Below, piece by piece: positions 60,295-60,708 of a DNA stretch of 60,708 bases. Position 1 is the stretch's first letter. Each line of letters starts with the position of its first letter. A program made the position numbers and the translations under genes. The notes under the pieces were generated by a model. That model was not told the origin of the DNA. It was given only the letters and a program-made list of their open reading frames with translations, and did not search any database. The DNA comes from Mycoplasmataceae bacterium (GTDB lineage: Bacteria > Bacillota_I > Bacilli_A > Mycoplasmatales > Mycoplasmoidaceae), in contig JAITFH010000023.1 in the NCBI GenBank assembly GCA_031281465.1, positions 1 through 60,708 of the forward strand, read 5' to 3'.

Positions 60295-60708
60295 TTATTT
60301 TAAAGAAGCGCAATCACCTTCATCATTATTTTCAGATTCGCCTGTCTCAATATAACCTTTATCTTTTGAATGATTTTTCCTATGTCTCCTATAAACTTTA
60401 ATTTTTTTCTTTCTTCAATCATAGCAAAGTAGTAAGACACTTGTTATTCCTAATATCATTCCTATTGAAATGATAAGGGGAAGAATTCACTTTATTTCAT
60501 CCTCGATTTGAAAGTGGAAATATTTCGGTTCTTTAACTCCTAAACCGTTATTAAGAAAATCATCCAAAATATTGTGTTCATTTCAAGACAAAGTTTCAAA
60601 TGAAGGATATAGGTAATTAACTCCTTTAATCACTTCAGAAAAATTTCCTCAATAAATTCCTGCTAAATTAAAGTTGTTATTTACCGCTATTCCACCACCA
60701 CTTCCTAC
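60295..60708 (-). CDS. C-terminal end of a DUF31-type (MIP-like) membrane protease, partial
   Basis: 137 residues, running off the window edge. The visible part begins VGSGGGIAVNNNFNLAGIYWG, like the active-site serine loop (GxSGS then GIYxG) of DUF31/mycoplasma immunoglobulin protease proteins, though the loop reads GSGGG. A short domain follows, then one TM helix (WILPLIISIGMILGITSVLLL) and a basic/acidic cytosolic tail. It would be a surface protein anchored at its C-terminus. The family call rests on a short segment. Confidence 0.5.

Noticed and set aside
1-60708. tRNA, rRNA or CRISPR arrays
   Set aside because: No T-arm signature with a cloverleaf in any intergenic gap and no regularly spaced repeats were found by eye.

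Overview
The window is from a mollicute (Mycoplasma-type bacterium). Almost every gene stays open only if TGA is read as tryptophan, the DNA is AT-rich, prfA is present, and the content (DUF31-type protease fragment, UvrD/nuclease pair, mraZ-rsmH-ftsA-like-ftsZ cluster, large surface proteins) fits Mycoplasma relatives. I cannot name the species. All gene ends below were rebuilt with TGA=Trp. No tRNA, rRNA or CRISPR array was seen.

Layout. 1-4.5 kb: rpmA, dnaG, a phosphoesterase, and rpsF-ssb behind an S6:S18-type leader. 4.5-8.1 kb: a BspA-like leucine-rich-repeat surface protein broken by a run of nine C. 8.1-15.7 kb: csd, secY, rplO, rpsE, a lipoprotein, and ileS with an attenuator-like leader. 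15.7-29.1 kb: fhs, a sigma-like factor, rpsU, der, a two-gene nuclease/helicase operon, a tRNA-editing protein, topA, def. 29.2-33.8 kb: two DUF3137-like membrane paralogues and a truncated IS256-type transposase. 33.9-40.6 kb: CYTH protein, miaB, a histone-H1-like small protein, gatB, ppa, a SemiSWEET-like transporter, an amino-acid permease. 40.8-46 kb: a coiled-coil protein and a second BspA-like gene, also broken at a poly-C run. 46-55.2 kb: rpmE, prfA, the division cluster, a 35-residue membrane peptide with dus, PAP2, an RNA methyltransferase. 55.3-60.1 kb: a tandem family of four-helix membrane proteins with decayed copies. The right edge cuts into a DUF31-type protease.

Three results stand out. 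(1) The ileS leader encodes a 14-residue peptide with four consecutive isoleucine codons, followed by mutually exclusive antiterminator and terminator stems. This is the layout of ribosome-mediated attenuation, unexpected for an aminoacyl-tRNA synthetase in a Firmicutes-derived lineage where T-boxes are usual. (2) Two paralogous BspA-like genes carry poly-C runs at the same place just after the signal peptide, and both are out of frame here, which suggests a paired phase-variation switch. (3) About twenty genes have a TATAAT box 6 to 11 nt before the start codon, so much of the transcriptome is probably leaderless, while internal operon genes carry Shine-Dalgarno sequences. The long leaders that do exist (ileS, rpsF) are therefore likely to be regulatory. 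The leaderless pattern also reset some start codons, for example rpmA.
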